Part shown: positions 1 through 6,145 of the stretch, piece after piece
Layout of the letters: every line of letters starts with the position of its first letter
Numbering within the stretch: position 1 is the first letter of the stretch
DNA from: Gammaproteobacteria bacterium
Lineage (GTDB): Bacteria; Pseudomonadota; Gammaproteobacteria; J113
Assembly (NCBI GenBank): GCA_003694425.1
Contig: RFJX01000023.1
Span: forward strand, 1-8,653
Reading direction: 5' to 3'
DNA: 8,653 nucleotides
The notes under the pieces: generated by a model
The model's database searches: none
What the model was told of the DNA's origin: nothing
The model's input: only the letters and a program-made list of their open reading frames with translations
Program-made: the position numbers and the translations under genes

Positions 1-1015
1 CCCCGCCACCCTGCGCAGGGTCGGCACCGCGCTGGCCGGCCACCCCTTCGAGGGCAGTGTCGAACCGGGAGAGTGCGTGCGGATCATGACCGGCGCCCCC
101 CTGCCCGAGGGGGCTGACACCGTAGTGATGCAGGAAGCGGTCGAGACGGAAGGCGAGATGGTCAGGGTCCCTGCCGGACTGCGGCCGGGGGAGAACGTCC
201 GCATGGCAGGCGAGGACATCCGCCGTGGCCAGCCGGTCCTGGAACCGGGGCGCCGCCTGACCGCTGCCGATCTGGGGCTGCTCGCTTCGGTCGGGATCGC
301 CGAGGTGAACGTCTTCCGTCCGCTGCGGGTCGCCTTCTTCTCCACCGGGGACGAGCTGCGGTCCATCGGGGAGCGGTTGCGCCCCGGTGATGTCTATGAC
401 AGCAATCGCTATACCCTGCACGGCATGCTTGCACGCCTCGGCGCGCAGCGGCTCGACCTGGGCGTGGTGCCGGACGACCCCGCCACCATGCGCCGGACCT
501 TCGAGGAGGCCGCCCGGGAGGCGGACGTGGTGATCACCTCCGGCGGCGTCTCGGTCGGCGAGGCAGACTACGTCAAGGGGATCCTGGAGGAGCTGGGCGA
601 GGTCGGCTTCTGGAAGATCGCCATCAAGCCCGGTCGCCCGCTCGCCTTCGGCAGGGTCGGGGAGGCGGTATTCTTCGGCCTGCCAGGCAACCCGGTCTCG
701 GTCATGGTGACCTTCTACCAGTTCGTGCAGCCAGCCCTGCGCCGGATGCAGGGGGAGCCGCCGGCAGAACCGCTGCTGGTCCGCGCCCGAACCGTGGACC
801 GTCTGAAGAAGCGGCCGGGGCGGACCGAGTTCCAGCGCGGGCGGATGGAGCGGGACACGCAGGGGGAGCTCACCGTATCCAGCGTCGGCAACCAGGGCTC
901 CGGCGTCCTCAGCTCCATGCACCGGGCCAACTGCTTCATCATCCTGGAACCGGACCGGGGCGGCGTCGAACCGGGCGAGCTGGTCACCGTCCAGCCCTTC
1001 GACGGGCTGATCTGA
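1..1015 (+). CDS. moeA: Molybdopterin molybdenumtransferase MoeA (5' end cut off by the window)
   Basis: MoeA inserts molybdate into adenylylated molybdopterin in the cytoplasm, the last common step of molybdenum cofactor synthesis. The reading frame is open from base 2, giving 337 visible residues. By comparison with E. coli MoeA (about 411 residues) roughly 75 N-terminal residues lie outside the window. An internal ATG at 77 is the M of the family motif RIMTGAPLPEGAD and is not the start. In order one sees that motif, a GED loop (MAGEDI), the MoCF-domain start FSTGDEL, the active-site loop SGGVSVGEADY, the segment KIAIKPGRPLAFG, the binding loop GLPGNPVS, and a C-terminal beta-barrel domain ending in VQPFDGLI. 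All resemble E. coli MoeA closely, so the enzyme appears intact as far as visible. It ends in TGA at 1013-1015 and converges with acpS. The first intergenic repeat begins 7 nt after the stop. No other molybdenum cofactor gene is in view. Confidence 0.97.
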   Translation, partial: PATLRRVGTALAGHPFEGSVEPGECVRIMTGAPLPEGADTVVMQEAVETEGEMVRVPAGLRPGENVRMAGEDIRRGQPVLEPGRRLTAADLGLLASVGIAEVNVFRPLRVAFFSTGDELRSIGERLRPGDVYDSNRYTLHGMLARLGAQRLDLGVVPDDPATMRRTFEEAAREADVVITSGGVSVGEADYVKGILEELGEVGFWKIAIKPGRPLAFGRVGEAVFFGLPGNPVSVMVTFYQFVQPALRRMQGEPPAEPLLVRARTVDRLKKRPGRTEFQRGRMERDTQGELTVSSVGNQGSGVLSSMHRANCFIILEPDRGGVEPGELVTVQPFDGLI

Positions 1016-1022
1016 ATCCTGC

Positions 1023-1052
1023 TCACCACGGAGACGCGGAGGTCACGGAGAG
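1023..1052 (+). repeat. CACGGAG-type intergenic repeat, copy 1 (forward)
   Basis: This 30-bp unit begins TCACCACGGAG and contains three imperfect CACGGAG subunits, at 1027, 1035 and 1044 (about 8-9 bp apart). It starts 7 nt after the moeA stop codon. It is the inverted partner of copy 2 (25 of 30 positions identical after reverse complementing) and of copy 3 (also 25 of 30). Similar sequences are, to my recollection, common in intergenic DNA of many unrelated bacteria; I did not search for them here. Confidence 0.85.
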
Positions 1053-1068
1053 TTTCTACCGCAAGGCC

Positions 1069-1229
1069 CCTCATGCACAGAGGGTCCTCAGGCCCGGGGG
1101 CAAAGATCCGTCAATGTGCCAGCACGTTCAGGATTGAACCATGACACGTCGTGGTTTCTTCAACCGCGAAAACCAGTCAGCCAGTCCTGCCTGCCAATGG
1201 TTCAATGCACCGTGATCCACTGCATGAGG
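1069..1229. repeat. Nested inverted repeats inside the first repeat pair
   Basis: Three exact inverted pairs lie one inside another. CCTCATGCA (1069-1077) pairs with TGCATGAGG (1221-1229). ATTGAACCAT (1133-1142) pairs with ATGGTTCAAT (1197-1206). TGGTTT (1152-1157) pairs with AAACCA (1170-1175). The two outer pairs have midpoints near 1149 and 1169.5, close to the midpoint of the flanking copy 1/copy 2 pair (1152). The whole 1023-1281 block can therefore be drawn as one long imperfect palindrome with an apical hairpin. Confidence 0.6.
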
Positions 1230-1251
1230 AGATCGCATGGAATCTTCACGG

Positions 1252-1281
1252 ATCTCTGTGCCCTCCGTGCCTCCGTGGTGA
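1252..1281 (-). repeat. CACGGAG-type intergenic repeat, copy 2 (inverted)
   Basis: The reverse complement of this 30-mer begins TCACCACGGAGGCACGG. It matches copy 1 at 25 of 30 positions and copy 3 at 24 of 30. With copy 1 it brackets a 199-bp interior (1053-1251). In a plus-strand transcript the two would form a long stem in which two of the differences become G-U pairs. Translated by chance it gives peptides such as SLCPPCLRG, so frames crossing it should not be taken as genes. Confidence 0.85.
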
Positions 1282-1325
1282 TCATCGATCTTGCATGGCC
1301 GCTGATTGGCACCGATTCCAACGTA

Positions 1326-1348
1326 TGAGACACGGGTTTCACGGAGAC
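1326..1348 (+). repeat. CACGGAG-type repeat, copy 4 (degenerate, forward)
   Basis: This 23-bp partial copy carries the blocks GAGACACGG (1327-1335) and TCACGGAGA (1339-1347), separated by a diverged GTT. It aligns with bases 1030-1052 of copy 1. The first third of the unit, with TCACCACG, is missing or unrecognisable. It faces copy 3, so the junction appears to hold two consecutive head-to-head pairs (1 with 2, and 4 with 3). Confidence 0.6.
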
Positions 1349-1368
1349 TGGCCGGTTGCCCGTTTTTT
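1332..1368 (+). terminator. Possible weak intrinsic terminator downstream of moeA
   Basis: ACGGG (1332-1336) can pair with CCCGT (1359-1363), and the run of six T at 1363-1368 follows directly. The 22-nt loop is long and the stem is only 5 bp, so this is a poor terminator by usual standards. It lies about 315 bp after the moeA stop. Its left arm is part of the degenerate repeat copy 4. Confidence 0.25.
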
Positions 1369-1422
1369 CCCGGTTCTTCCCGCTACTCTAGATTCCGTCA
1401 GCGGATCCGACGGCCGAGAGCC

Positions 1423-1439
1423 GATGGCTGATAGCCATC
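1423..1439. other. Perfect 7-bp hairpin near the acpS 3' end
   Basis: GATGGCT (1423-1429) and AGCCATC (1433-1439) are exact inverted arms around a 3-nt loop. There is no T run on either side, so it is not a classical intrinsic terminator. It sits about 40 bp beyond the acpS stop and could stabilise the 3' end of the minus-strand mRNA (inference). Confidence 0.4.
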
Positions 1440-1441
1440 CA

Positions 1442-1471
1442 CTCTCTGCGCCCTCCGCGTCTCTGCGGTGA
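1442..1471 (-). repeat. CACGGAG-type intergenic repeat, copy 3 (inverted)
   Basis: Its reverse complement begins TCACCGCAGAGACGCGG and matches copy 1 at 25 of 30 positions. It lies 6 nt beyond the acpS stop codon, so repeat copies abut the stop codons of both converging genes. The core differences among copies 1, 2 and 3 are A/G transitions, apart from a T/G difference at unit position 21 and the final base. Confidence 0.85.
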
Positions 1472-1477
1472 TCCCAA

Positions 1478-1855
1478 TCACCCCTCGATGACGACGAAGG
1501 CGACGGCATGGTCGCGCTCGTCGCTGAGGCTGAGATGGACCCTGCCGCCGCCCCGCTCCCCCAGCAGTTCTGCGGCCCTTCCCTCCAGGGAGAGCCCGGG
1601 ACGGCCGTGTTCGCCGTGGACTACCGTGATCTGGCGCAGCGCCAGTCCGTTGCGGAAGCCGGTGCCGAGGGCCTTTGAGAAGGCCTCCTTGGCGGCGAAG
1701 CGCCGGGCCAGATAGGCGGCCCCGTCGCCGGCAATGGCGTAATCCTCGAACTCACGCGGCGAAAGGATCCTCTGGGCCAGGCGCCGGCCGAAGCGGGCCT
1801 CGCCCCTGCGCAGGCGGTCGATCGCGACGATGTCCACTCCGATCCCGGTGATCAC
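1478..1855 (-). CDS. acpS: Holo-[acyl-carrier-protein] synthase AcpS
   Basis: AcpS transfers 4'-phosphopantetheine from coenzyme A to the serine of acyl carrier protein, making it active for fatty acid synthesis in the cytoplasm. The 125-residue product has the usual length for the family. Residues 4-10 (GIGVDIV) carry the metal-binding Asp8. Residues 51-66 contain [16 protein letters not shown] with the second metal ligand Glu57. The C-terminal strand motif HLSLSDE follows. The start is GTG at 1855-1853, overlapping the pdxJ TGA as GTGA, with a weak TGAGG about 10 nt upstream inside pdxJ. This points to translational coupling. The pdxJ-acpS pair is also adjacent in E. coli. It is the last gene of the minus-strand operon, and a repeat copy lies 6 nt past its stop. 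The function is secure. Confidence 0.97.
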   Translation of the reverse strand: MITGIGVDIVAIDRLRRGEARFGRRLAQRILSPREFEDYAIAGDGAAYLARRFAAKEAFSKALGTGFRNGLALRQITVVHGEHGRPGLSLEGRAAELLGERGGGRVHLSLSDERDHAVAFVVIEG

Positions 1856-2592
1856 CGACCGCGCGCCTCACGCATCAGGCGTTTCATCTCCCGTACCGCC
1901 TCGGTCAGCCCGGTGAAGATCGCGCGCGCGATGATGGCATGGCCGATGTTCAGTTCGTTGACCTGGGGGATCGCGGCGATCGGCTCGACGTTGTGGTAGT
2001 TGAGCCCGTGTCCGGCGTTGACGATCAGACCCGCCTCGGCGGCCTGCTCCACCCCGCGGACGACCCGTTCCAGTTCGCGCTCCCGCTCCGTCGCGCTGGC
2101 GGCATCGGCATAGTGCCCGGTGTGGATCTCCACTGCGGGTGCGCCGCACCGGGCCGCAGCCTCGATCTGGGCGGGGTCGGCGTCGATGAACAGGGAGACC
2201 TCGATCCCGGCTCCACCGAGCCGTTCGCAGGCCGCCCGGATCCGGTCGGGCTGTCCCGCCACGTCCAGGCCGCCCTCCGTGGTCAGCTCCTCCCTCCGCT
2301 CGGGTACCAGACAGCAGTGTTCGGGTCTGATCCTCTCGGCGATGGCGATGATCTCTTCCGCCACCGCCATTTCCAGATTCATCCGGGTCTGCAGTGTCTC
2401 TTTCAGCAGCTCGACGTCACGCTCCCGGACGTGGCGGCGATCCTCACGCAGATGCAGGGTGATGCCGTCGGCGCCCGCCTCCTCCGCCAGGAGAGCGGCC
2501 TGCAACGGATCGGGATAGCGGGTACCCCGTGCCTGGCGCAGGGTGGCGACGTGATCGATGTTCACGCCCAGAAGGATTGGTCGGTATTCCAT
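1852..2592 (-). CDS. pdxJ: Pyridoxine 5'-phosphate synthase PdxJ
   Basis: PdxJ condenses 1-deoxyxylulose 5-phosphate with 3-amino-2-oxopropyl phosphate to give pyridoxine 5'-phosphate, the ring-closing step of the DXP-dependent vitamin B6 pathway. The 246-residue protein is a TIM barrel of normal family length. Visible motifs are [18 protein letters not shown] near the N-terminus (NIDH at 11-14), [12 protein letters not shown] (43-54), NLEMA with Glu74, FIDAD, EIHTGHY (155-161), [11 protein letters not shown] with His195, and NELNIGHAI near the end. I chose ATG at 2592-2590 because family members begin just before LLGVNIDH and because GGAGAG lies 10 nt upstream. An in-frame GTG at 2643 would add 17 residues unlike the family. 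It follows recO after 78 nt and overlaps acpS by 4 nt. Confidence 0.96.
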   Translation of the reverse strand: MEYRPILLGVNIDHVATLRQARGTRYPDPLQAALLAEEAGADGITLHLREDRRHVRERDVELLKETLQTRMNLEMAVAEEIIAIAERIRPEHCCLVPERREELTTEGGLDVAGQPDRIRAACERLGGAGIEVSLFIDADPAQIEAAARCGAPAVEIHTGHYADAASATERERELERVVRGVEQAAEAGLIVNAGHGLNYHNVEPIAAIPQVNELNIGHAIIARAIFTGLTEAVREMKRLMREARGR

Positions 2593-2602
2593 CGCTCGGT
2601 AT

Positions 2603-2608
2603 CTCTCC
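2603..2608 (-). promoter_or_regulatory. Shine-Dalgarno sequence deciding the pdxJ start
   Basis: On the minus strand GGAGAG lies 10 nt before the ATG at 2592. It supports this start over the upstream in-frame GTG at 2643. Confidence 0.6.
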
Positions 2609-2646
2609 GGTCTCGATTGAAGCGGCGTCAATTCTACCCTCACCCC

Positions 2647-2661
2647 TCCCCTGCGTGGGGA
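2647..2661 (-). other. GC-rich stem-loop in the recO-pdxJ spacer
   Basis: TCCCC and GGGGA form a 5-bp hairpin with a 5-nt loop, 9 nt after the recO stop. A further GGGGTGAGGG follows on the minus strand, and there is no U run, so termination is unlikely. The remainder of the 78-nt spacer holds a TAGAAT that resembles a -10 box, but no acceptable -35 sits upstream of it. I therefore see no supported promoter for pdxJ. Confidence 0.35.
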
Positions 2662-2670
2662 CGGACGGGC

Positions 2671-3360
2671 TCAGGACCCGCCCTTGCCGAACAGTCGGCG
2701 GCTCAGGAGAGGTCGTCCACCGAGATGTGGCCGCAGCAGATGACGGGTAAGGAGCTTGGCCTGGCGCAGGATGCCGGGGTCGTCCAGCCGGTCTTCCGCG
2801 AGGGCCAGCAGCAGCTCTCCACTCACCTCGAGAGTACCGGGCGCCGGAGCCTTCAGGGGGCCGCGATCTGCCTGGTAGTGGTAGCGCCCACCGGCATCGA
2901 TTGCCTCATCACCGTCGGCCAGCCGATCCAGCAGTGGTGCGTAACCGATCCGGGTCAGCAGATCGATCTCGTATCGGCGCAGCAGTGGCTCCAGCGGCGC
3001 CTCGCCGGCGAGCCCCTCGAGCAGTGCCCCGTAGGAGAGAAATACCCCGTGAGCGGGCTCGTGGCGATGCAGCAGGCGCATCAGGAGTTCATTGGCGTAG
3101 AACCCGCTGAACAGCCGTTCACCGGTGAGGTTCAAGGCCGGGCCGGCCGGCTCCGCGCCTTTCAGGGTCAGCAGTTCACCCCGGCCCAGCCAGTCGATCA
3201 TCAGCGGCCTGAAGGGTTGCAGGGTGAGCGATTGCGGGACCCGTCCACGACGGGCCCCGCGAGCCACGAGCGGCACCCTGCCCTGATCGCGGGTCAGGGC
3301 CTCCAGCAGCAGACTGGTCTCCCGGTAGGGACGCCCATGAAGTACCCAGGCAGGCTGCAC
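2671..3360 (-). CDS. recO: DNA repair protein RecO
   Basis: RecO works in the RecFOR pathway, annealing single strands and helping load RecA onto SSB-coated gaps. The 229-residue product starts with the OB-fold region (PAWVLHGRPYRETSLLLE, then GRVPLVARGARRG and LQPFRPL). The helical domain follows (YANELLMRLLHRHEP, LRRYEIDLLTRIGY), with a tail containing LLRPHLGGRPLLSRRLF. It aligns well with E. coli RecO. It has no cysteine at all, so the zinc site seen in many other RecO proteins is absent, as is usual in Gammaproteobacteria. The only possible start is GTG at 3360: the frame upstream has no ATG, GTG or TTG before an in-frame TGA at 3393. The start lies 7 nt after the era stop with no Shine-Dalgarno sequence (TCCTCCC precedes it), so translation probably depends on ribosomes finishing era. 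Confidence 0.95.
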   Translation of the reverse strand: MQPAWVLHGRPYRETSLLLEALTRDQGRVPLVARGARRGRVPQSLTLQPFRPLMIDWLGRGELLTLKGAEPAGPALNLTGERLFSGFYANELLMRLLHRHEPAHGVFLSYGALLEGLAGEAPLEPLLRRYEIDLLTRIGYAPLLDRLADGDEAIDAGGRYHYQADRGPLKAPAPGTLEVSGELLLALAEDRLDDPGILRQAKLLTRHLLRPHLGGRPLLSRRLFGKGGS

Positions 3361-3367
3361 GGGAGGA

Positions 3368-4261
3368 TCAGATGTCGAAGCCCAGCTGCTTCAGTGCCCG
3401 TTCATCCTCGGTCCAGTCCTCCCGGACCTTGACCCAGGTATGCAGCATCACCTTGCGCCCGAAGAGGCGTTCCATGTCCCGGCGCGCCTGCGTGCCGATC
3501 TTCTTCAGCAACCGGCCCTGGTGGCCGATGATGATGGGCTTCTGCCCCGGGCGTTCCACCCAGATGACGGCGTCGATATGAAGGGTCTTGCCCTGTTCAT
3601 GAAAGGATTCGATGCTCACCCCGACGCTGTAGGGCAGCTCTTCGCCGAGCAGCCTCATCAGCTTCTCGCGCACGATCTCGGCGGCCAGGAAGCGCTCGCT
3701 GCGATCGGTCAGATGGTCCTCCGGATAGAGGTGTGGCCCTTCCGGCAGATACCGGATCAGGGCCTCGAGCAGGTGTTCCACGTCGCGCTTGCGGCGTGCG
3801 CAGAGGGGTATCACCTCGCGGTAACCGAATTCCCGTACGCGCTCCTCGATCCAGGGCAACAACCTTTCCCGCTCCTGCACCCGATCGACCTTGTTGACCA
3901 CCAGCAGCACGGGAAGGTCGCATTCCCGCAGCAGCCGCAGGACATTTTCATCGGCCGCGGTCCAGCGCAGGGCCTCGACCACGAACAGGACCAGGTCGAC
4001 CCCGGGCAGGACCGTCTCGACCTCCCGGTTCATGGCCCGGTTCATGCGCTTGCCCGGACGCAGCTGCAGTCCCGGTGTGTCGACGAAGACGATCTGGTCC
4101 CTTCCCCTGGTGAGGACACCGAGCAGGTGCTGGCGCGTGGTCTGCGGCCGGCGGGACGTGATGCTCAGCTTCTGGCCGAGGATATGGTTGAGCAGGGTCG
4201 ATTTGCCGACATTGGGGCGGCCGACGATGGCCACCACGCCGCTGCGGGACGAAGGGCTCAT
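3368..4261 (-). CDS. era: GTPase Era
   Basis: Era is an essential GTPase that binds the 3' end of 16S rRNA and assists 30S subunit maturation at the inner face of the membrane. The 297 residues show G1 GRPNVGKST (14-22), the switch I segment RPQTTRQ (38-44), G3 DTPG (61-64), G4 NKVD (123-126), then the linker [19 protein letters not shown] and a C-terminal KH domain with the GHQG loop (246-249) and WVKVREDW. The G5 position, normally SA followed by a variable residue, reads CAR (154-156). The ATG at 4261-4259 overlaps the rnc TGA as ATGA, with AGGGG 5 nt upstream. The rnc-era-recO order is conserved in E. coli and fits a joint role in rRNA processing and assembly. Confidence 0.97.
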   Translation of the reverse strand: MSPSSRSGVVAIVGRPNVGKSTLLNHILGQKLSITSRRPQTTRQHLLGVLTRGRDQIVFVDTPGLQLRPGKRMNRAMNREVETVLPGVDLVLFVVEALRWTAADENVLRLLRECDLPVLLVVNKVDRVQERERLLPWIEERVREFGYREVIPLCARRKRDVEHLLEALIRYLPEGPHLYPEDHLTDRSERFLAAEIVREKLMRLLGEELPYSVGVSIESFHEQGKTLHIDAVIWVERPGQKPIIIGHQGRLLKKIGTQARRDMERLFGRKVMLHTWVKVREDWTEDERALKQLGFDI

Positions 4262-4938
4262 GACGCCCCTGCCCGGAGGCGTTCCAGCATGGCCGCCGCC
4301 GCGGCCTGTTCCGCCTTGCGGCGGCTACGGCCCGTGGCCTGCACGGGCTCCTGGCCGCACACCCGGCAGGAGACGGTGAACCTGCGGGCGTGAGGAGGCC
4401 CCCCGGTCGCGACCGTCTCGTATTCCGGCAGGGGCAGTTGACGGGCCTGGAGATATTCCTGCAGTTCGGTCTTGGGGTCCTTGGCAATGGCCTCCGGCGT
4501 CAGGGATTCCAGCCTTGGCCGGTACAGCCGATCGAGCCACTGACAGAGAAATTCACGACCAGCGTCGAGATAGATCGCGCCGATGAGGGCCTCCAGGGTG
4601 TCTGCCAGGATCGAGTCACGGCGCCAGCCCCCGCTCTTCATCTCCCCCTCCCCGAGCCGCAGGTGCTCCCCGAGACCGAGCTGGCGGGCCAGCCCGGCCA
4701 GGGTCTCGCGCCGCACCAGGGCGGCCCGCATGCGGGTGAGCTGCCCTTCATCGGCGGTCGGGAAACGCCGGTAGAGCAGTTCCGCAATGATCGAGCCGAG
4801 CAGTGCGTCGCCGAGAAATTCCAGCCGTTCGTTGTTGCGGCCGCCAGCCACGCTGCGATGGGTCAGCGCGGTCATCAGCAGGCCGGGGTCATCGAAGCTG
4901 TGGCCGATGATCCCTTCCAAGGGGTGAGAGGTGCTCAA
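4258..4938 (-). CDS. rnc: Ribonuclease III
   Basis: RNase III cuts double-stranded RNA, including the rRNA precursor stems and some mRNAs. The 226-residue product matches E. coli Rnc (also 226) throughout. The signature [13 protein letters not shown] holds Glu37, Glu40 and Asp44. The second half of the active site is in [16 protein letters not shown], with Asp113 and Glu116. The double-stranded RNA-binding domain spans about 154-224, from [11 protein letters not shown] to [13 protein letters not shown]. All catalytic residues are present. The start is a TTG (4938-4936) that overlaps the stop of the DUF4845 gene as TTGA. It gives exactly the expected N-terminus, and only a weak GGGG lies upstream. 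RNase III often regulates its own operon by cutting its leader, but no such site can be identified here. Confidence 0.96.
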   Translation of the reverse strand: MSTSHPLEGIIGHSFDDPGLLMTALTHRSVAGGRNNERLEFLGDALLGSIIAELLYRRFPTADEGQLTRMRAALVRRETLAGLARQLGLGEHLRLGEGEMKSGGWRRDSILADTLEALIGAIYLDAGREFLCQWLDRLYRPRLESLTPEAIAKDPKTELQEYLQARQLPLPEYETVATGGPPHARRFTVSCRVCGQEPVQATGRSRRKAEQAAAAAMLERLRAGAS

Positions 4939-5330
4939 TTGCCCCGGTAGGCTGGTATCTCTATGGTCTTGTCGAACTTCAGCACGATGTCCAGATTGCC
5001 GAACAGGGGACGCCGGCTCTCGTAGGTCATGTGCATCAGCCGCTTGCCCTTGTCCCTGGCACGCTCGATCTTGAGGTGTCTGGCGATATTGTCCTGGGTG
5101 ATGAAATCGACATCCTGAACCTCGTAGTTGCGGAGGAGATATTTGTAGATCTCCCGGGTGCTGAGGTTCTGGATGTCAGGCCGCTCGGCGACGTTCTTCA
5201 TTCCCTGCCAGACATTCATGCTCTCCATGTAGAGCGGAAAGAGCTTGATCCCCACCACGGCGAAGAAACCGACCAGGGCCGCGACCATAAGGAATCCAAG
5301 GAAGGTGATGCCCTGCTCTCTTCTCATCAT
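4935..5330 (-). CDS. DUF4845 family membrane protein (unknown function)
   Basis: This is the small conserved protein found between lepB and rnc in many Gammaproteobacteria; its function is not established. The 131-residue product has a short basic N-terminus (MMRREQG), one hydrophobic segment (about 8-28), and a hydrophilic C-terminal part of roughly 100 residues, probably periplasmic. The segment [11 protein letters not shown] resembles the start of type IV prepilins, but the glutamate normally at position 5 after the glycine is a glycine here. An in-frame ATG at 5366 overlaps the lepB stop as ATGA and would add 12 residues, but it has no Shine-Dalgarno sequence. ATG at 5330 has GGGAGGAG 7 nt upstream and gives the N-terminus expected for the family, so I chose it. 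A second ATG follows at once. The gene ends in TGA overlapping the rnc TTG. Confidence 0.9.
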   Translation of the reverse strand: MMRREQGITFLGFLMVAALVGFFAVVGIKLFPLYMESMNVWQGMKNVAERPDIQNLSTREIYKYLLRNYEVQDVDFITQDNIARHLKIERARDKGKRLMHMTYESRRPLFGNLDIVLKFDKTIEIPAYRGN

Positions 5331-5337
5331 TGCTTCG

Positions 5338-5345
5338 CTCCTCCC
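5338..5345 (-). promoter_or_regulatory. Strong Shine-Dalgarno sequence deciding the DUF4845 start
   Basis: On the minus strand GGGAGGAG is followed by 7 nt and then ATGATG (5330-5325). It is the best ribosome binding site in the window and argues for the shorter protein. Confidence 0.75.
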
Positions 5346-5362
5346 GCGGTCCGCACCGCTGG

Positions 5363-6145
5363 TCATTGCAGAAAGGTACCGATCCGGCCGAAATCGATGC
5401 CTCCGGCCTTGCTGTCCCAGTTCATCCAGATCATGAAGGCGTGGCCGATCAGATTCTCGTCCGGCACGAAGCCCCAGTAGCGGCTGTCCCGGCTGTTGTC
5501 CCGGTTGTCGCCCATGGCGAAATAATGCCCCGACGGGACCACGGTATCAACATTCACCGTCGGCCGCCCCGGCATGATCAGGATCCGGTGTTCCTTGCCG
5601 TCCAGCCGCTCGAGGCGCTCTTCCGCCCCGGTCATCATCGCCCCACTGCCGATCCCGAGATACCTGCCCAGATACTTCTGTGGCTGCAGCTTGCCGTTGA
5701 TCCAGAGCTTCTTGTCCTTGTAGACGACATGATCACCGGGGATCGCGACGATACGCTTGATGTAGGGTATCGAGGGGTCTTCGGGATAGCGGAAGACCAC
5801 GATGTCGCCCCGTTGCGGCGCGCCGATGTCGATGATCTTGGTATTGAGCACCGGCAGGCGGATACCGTATTCGTACTTGTTGACCAGGATGAAGTCCCCG
5901 ACCAGCAGGGTCGGCATCATGGAGCCGGAAGGAATGCGGAACGGCTCCGCGATGAAGGAGCGCAGGATGAGAACGATGAGGAAGATGGGGAAGAAGGAGC
6001 GGGCGTATTCAACCAGCAGGGGTTCTTCCGTCTCCGCCTCTTCGGCCGTCCGCCGGCGCGGCGCCAGCAGCCAGACCCACACCCCCCAGATCGTGCCGCT
6101 GACCGCGGTCAGCAACACCAGTACCGCGGAAAAATCGAAGGTCAT
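5363..6145 (-). CDS. lepB: Signal peptidase I LepB
   Basis: LepB removes signal peptides from exported proteins on the outer face of the inner membrane, using a Ser/Lys dyad. The 260-residue protein has two N-terminal membrane segments (about 6-27 and 50-66) separated by a charged cytoplasmic loop rich in R and E. The catalytic domain follows. Box B is PSGSMMPTL with nucleophile Ser75, Box D is KRIVAIPGD with Lys130, and Box E is [14 protein letters not shown]. The C-terminus ends FGRIGTFLQ. The ATG at 6145-6143 overlaps the lepA TGA as ATGA and is preceded by a GGGAGAG sequence. The frame stays open upstream to 6283, but those 46 residues overlap lepA and look nothing like LepB. The lepA-lepB pair is a classic operon. 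Confidence 0.97.
   Translation of the reverse strand: MTFDFSAVLVLLTAVSGTIWGVWVWLLAPRRRTAEEAETEEPLLVEYARSFFPIFLIVLILRSFIAEPFRIPSGSMMPTLLVGDFILVNKYEYGIRLPVLNTKIIDIGAPQRGDIVVFRYPEDPSIPYIKRIVAIPGDHVVYKDKKLWINGKLQPQKYLGRYLGIGSGAMMTGAEERLERLDGKEHRILIMPGRPTVNVDTVVPSGHYFAMGDNRDNSRDSRYWGFVPDENLIGHAFMIWMNWDSKAGGIDFGRIGTFLQ

Larger units (their letters stand above)
1016..1477. other. Gene-free convergent junction between moeA and acpS
   Basis: These 462 bp hold no gene I can support. Two short plus-strand open frames cross the area (1116-1328 and 1151-1471), but they have no Shine-Dalgarno sequence, match no family I know, and contain the translated repeat. What the stretch does hold is four CACGGAG-type repeat copies, three nested short inverted repeats between 1069 and 1229, a possible weak terminator around 1332-1368, and a perfect 7-bp hairpin at 1423-1439. 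Such a junction between converging genes may limit read-through on both strands; this is inference. Confidence 0.8.

Noticed and set aside
1116..1471. Two short plus-strand open frames (1116-1328 and 1151-1471) in the moeA/acpS junction
   Set aside because: No Shine-Dalgarno sequence, no recognisable family, and both read through the CACGGAG repeat, producing the kind of peptide (SLCPPCLRG, LCALRASVV) typical of spurious annotations over this repeat.
1023..1471. CRISPR array
   Set aside because: The four repeat copies alternate in orientation, are separated by unequal distances (199, 44 and 93 nt) and have no cas genes nearby.
1939..3432. Long plus-strand open frame of 497 codons opposite pdxJ and recO
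   Set aside because: Same antisense register effect. It spans two well-supported genes and the spacer between them, and its protein resembles nothing I know.
3440..4393. Plus-strand open frame opposite era, and a similar one at 5330-6280 opposite lepB and upstream sequence
   Set aside because: Both are in codon register with the genuine minus-strand genes and show no family motifs.
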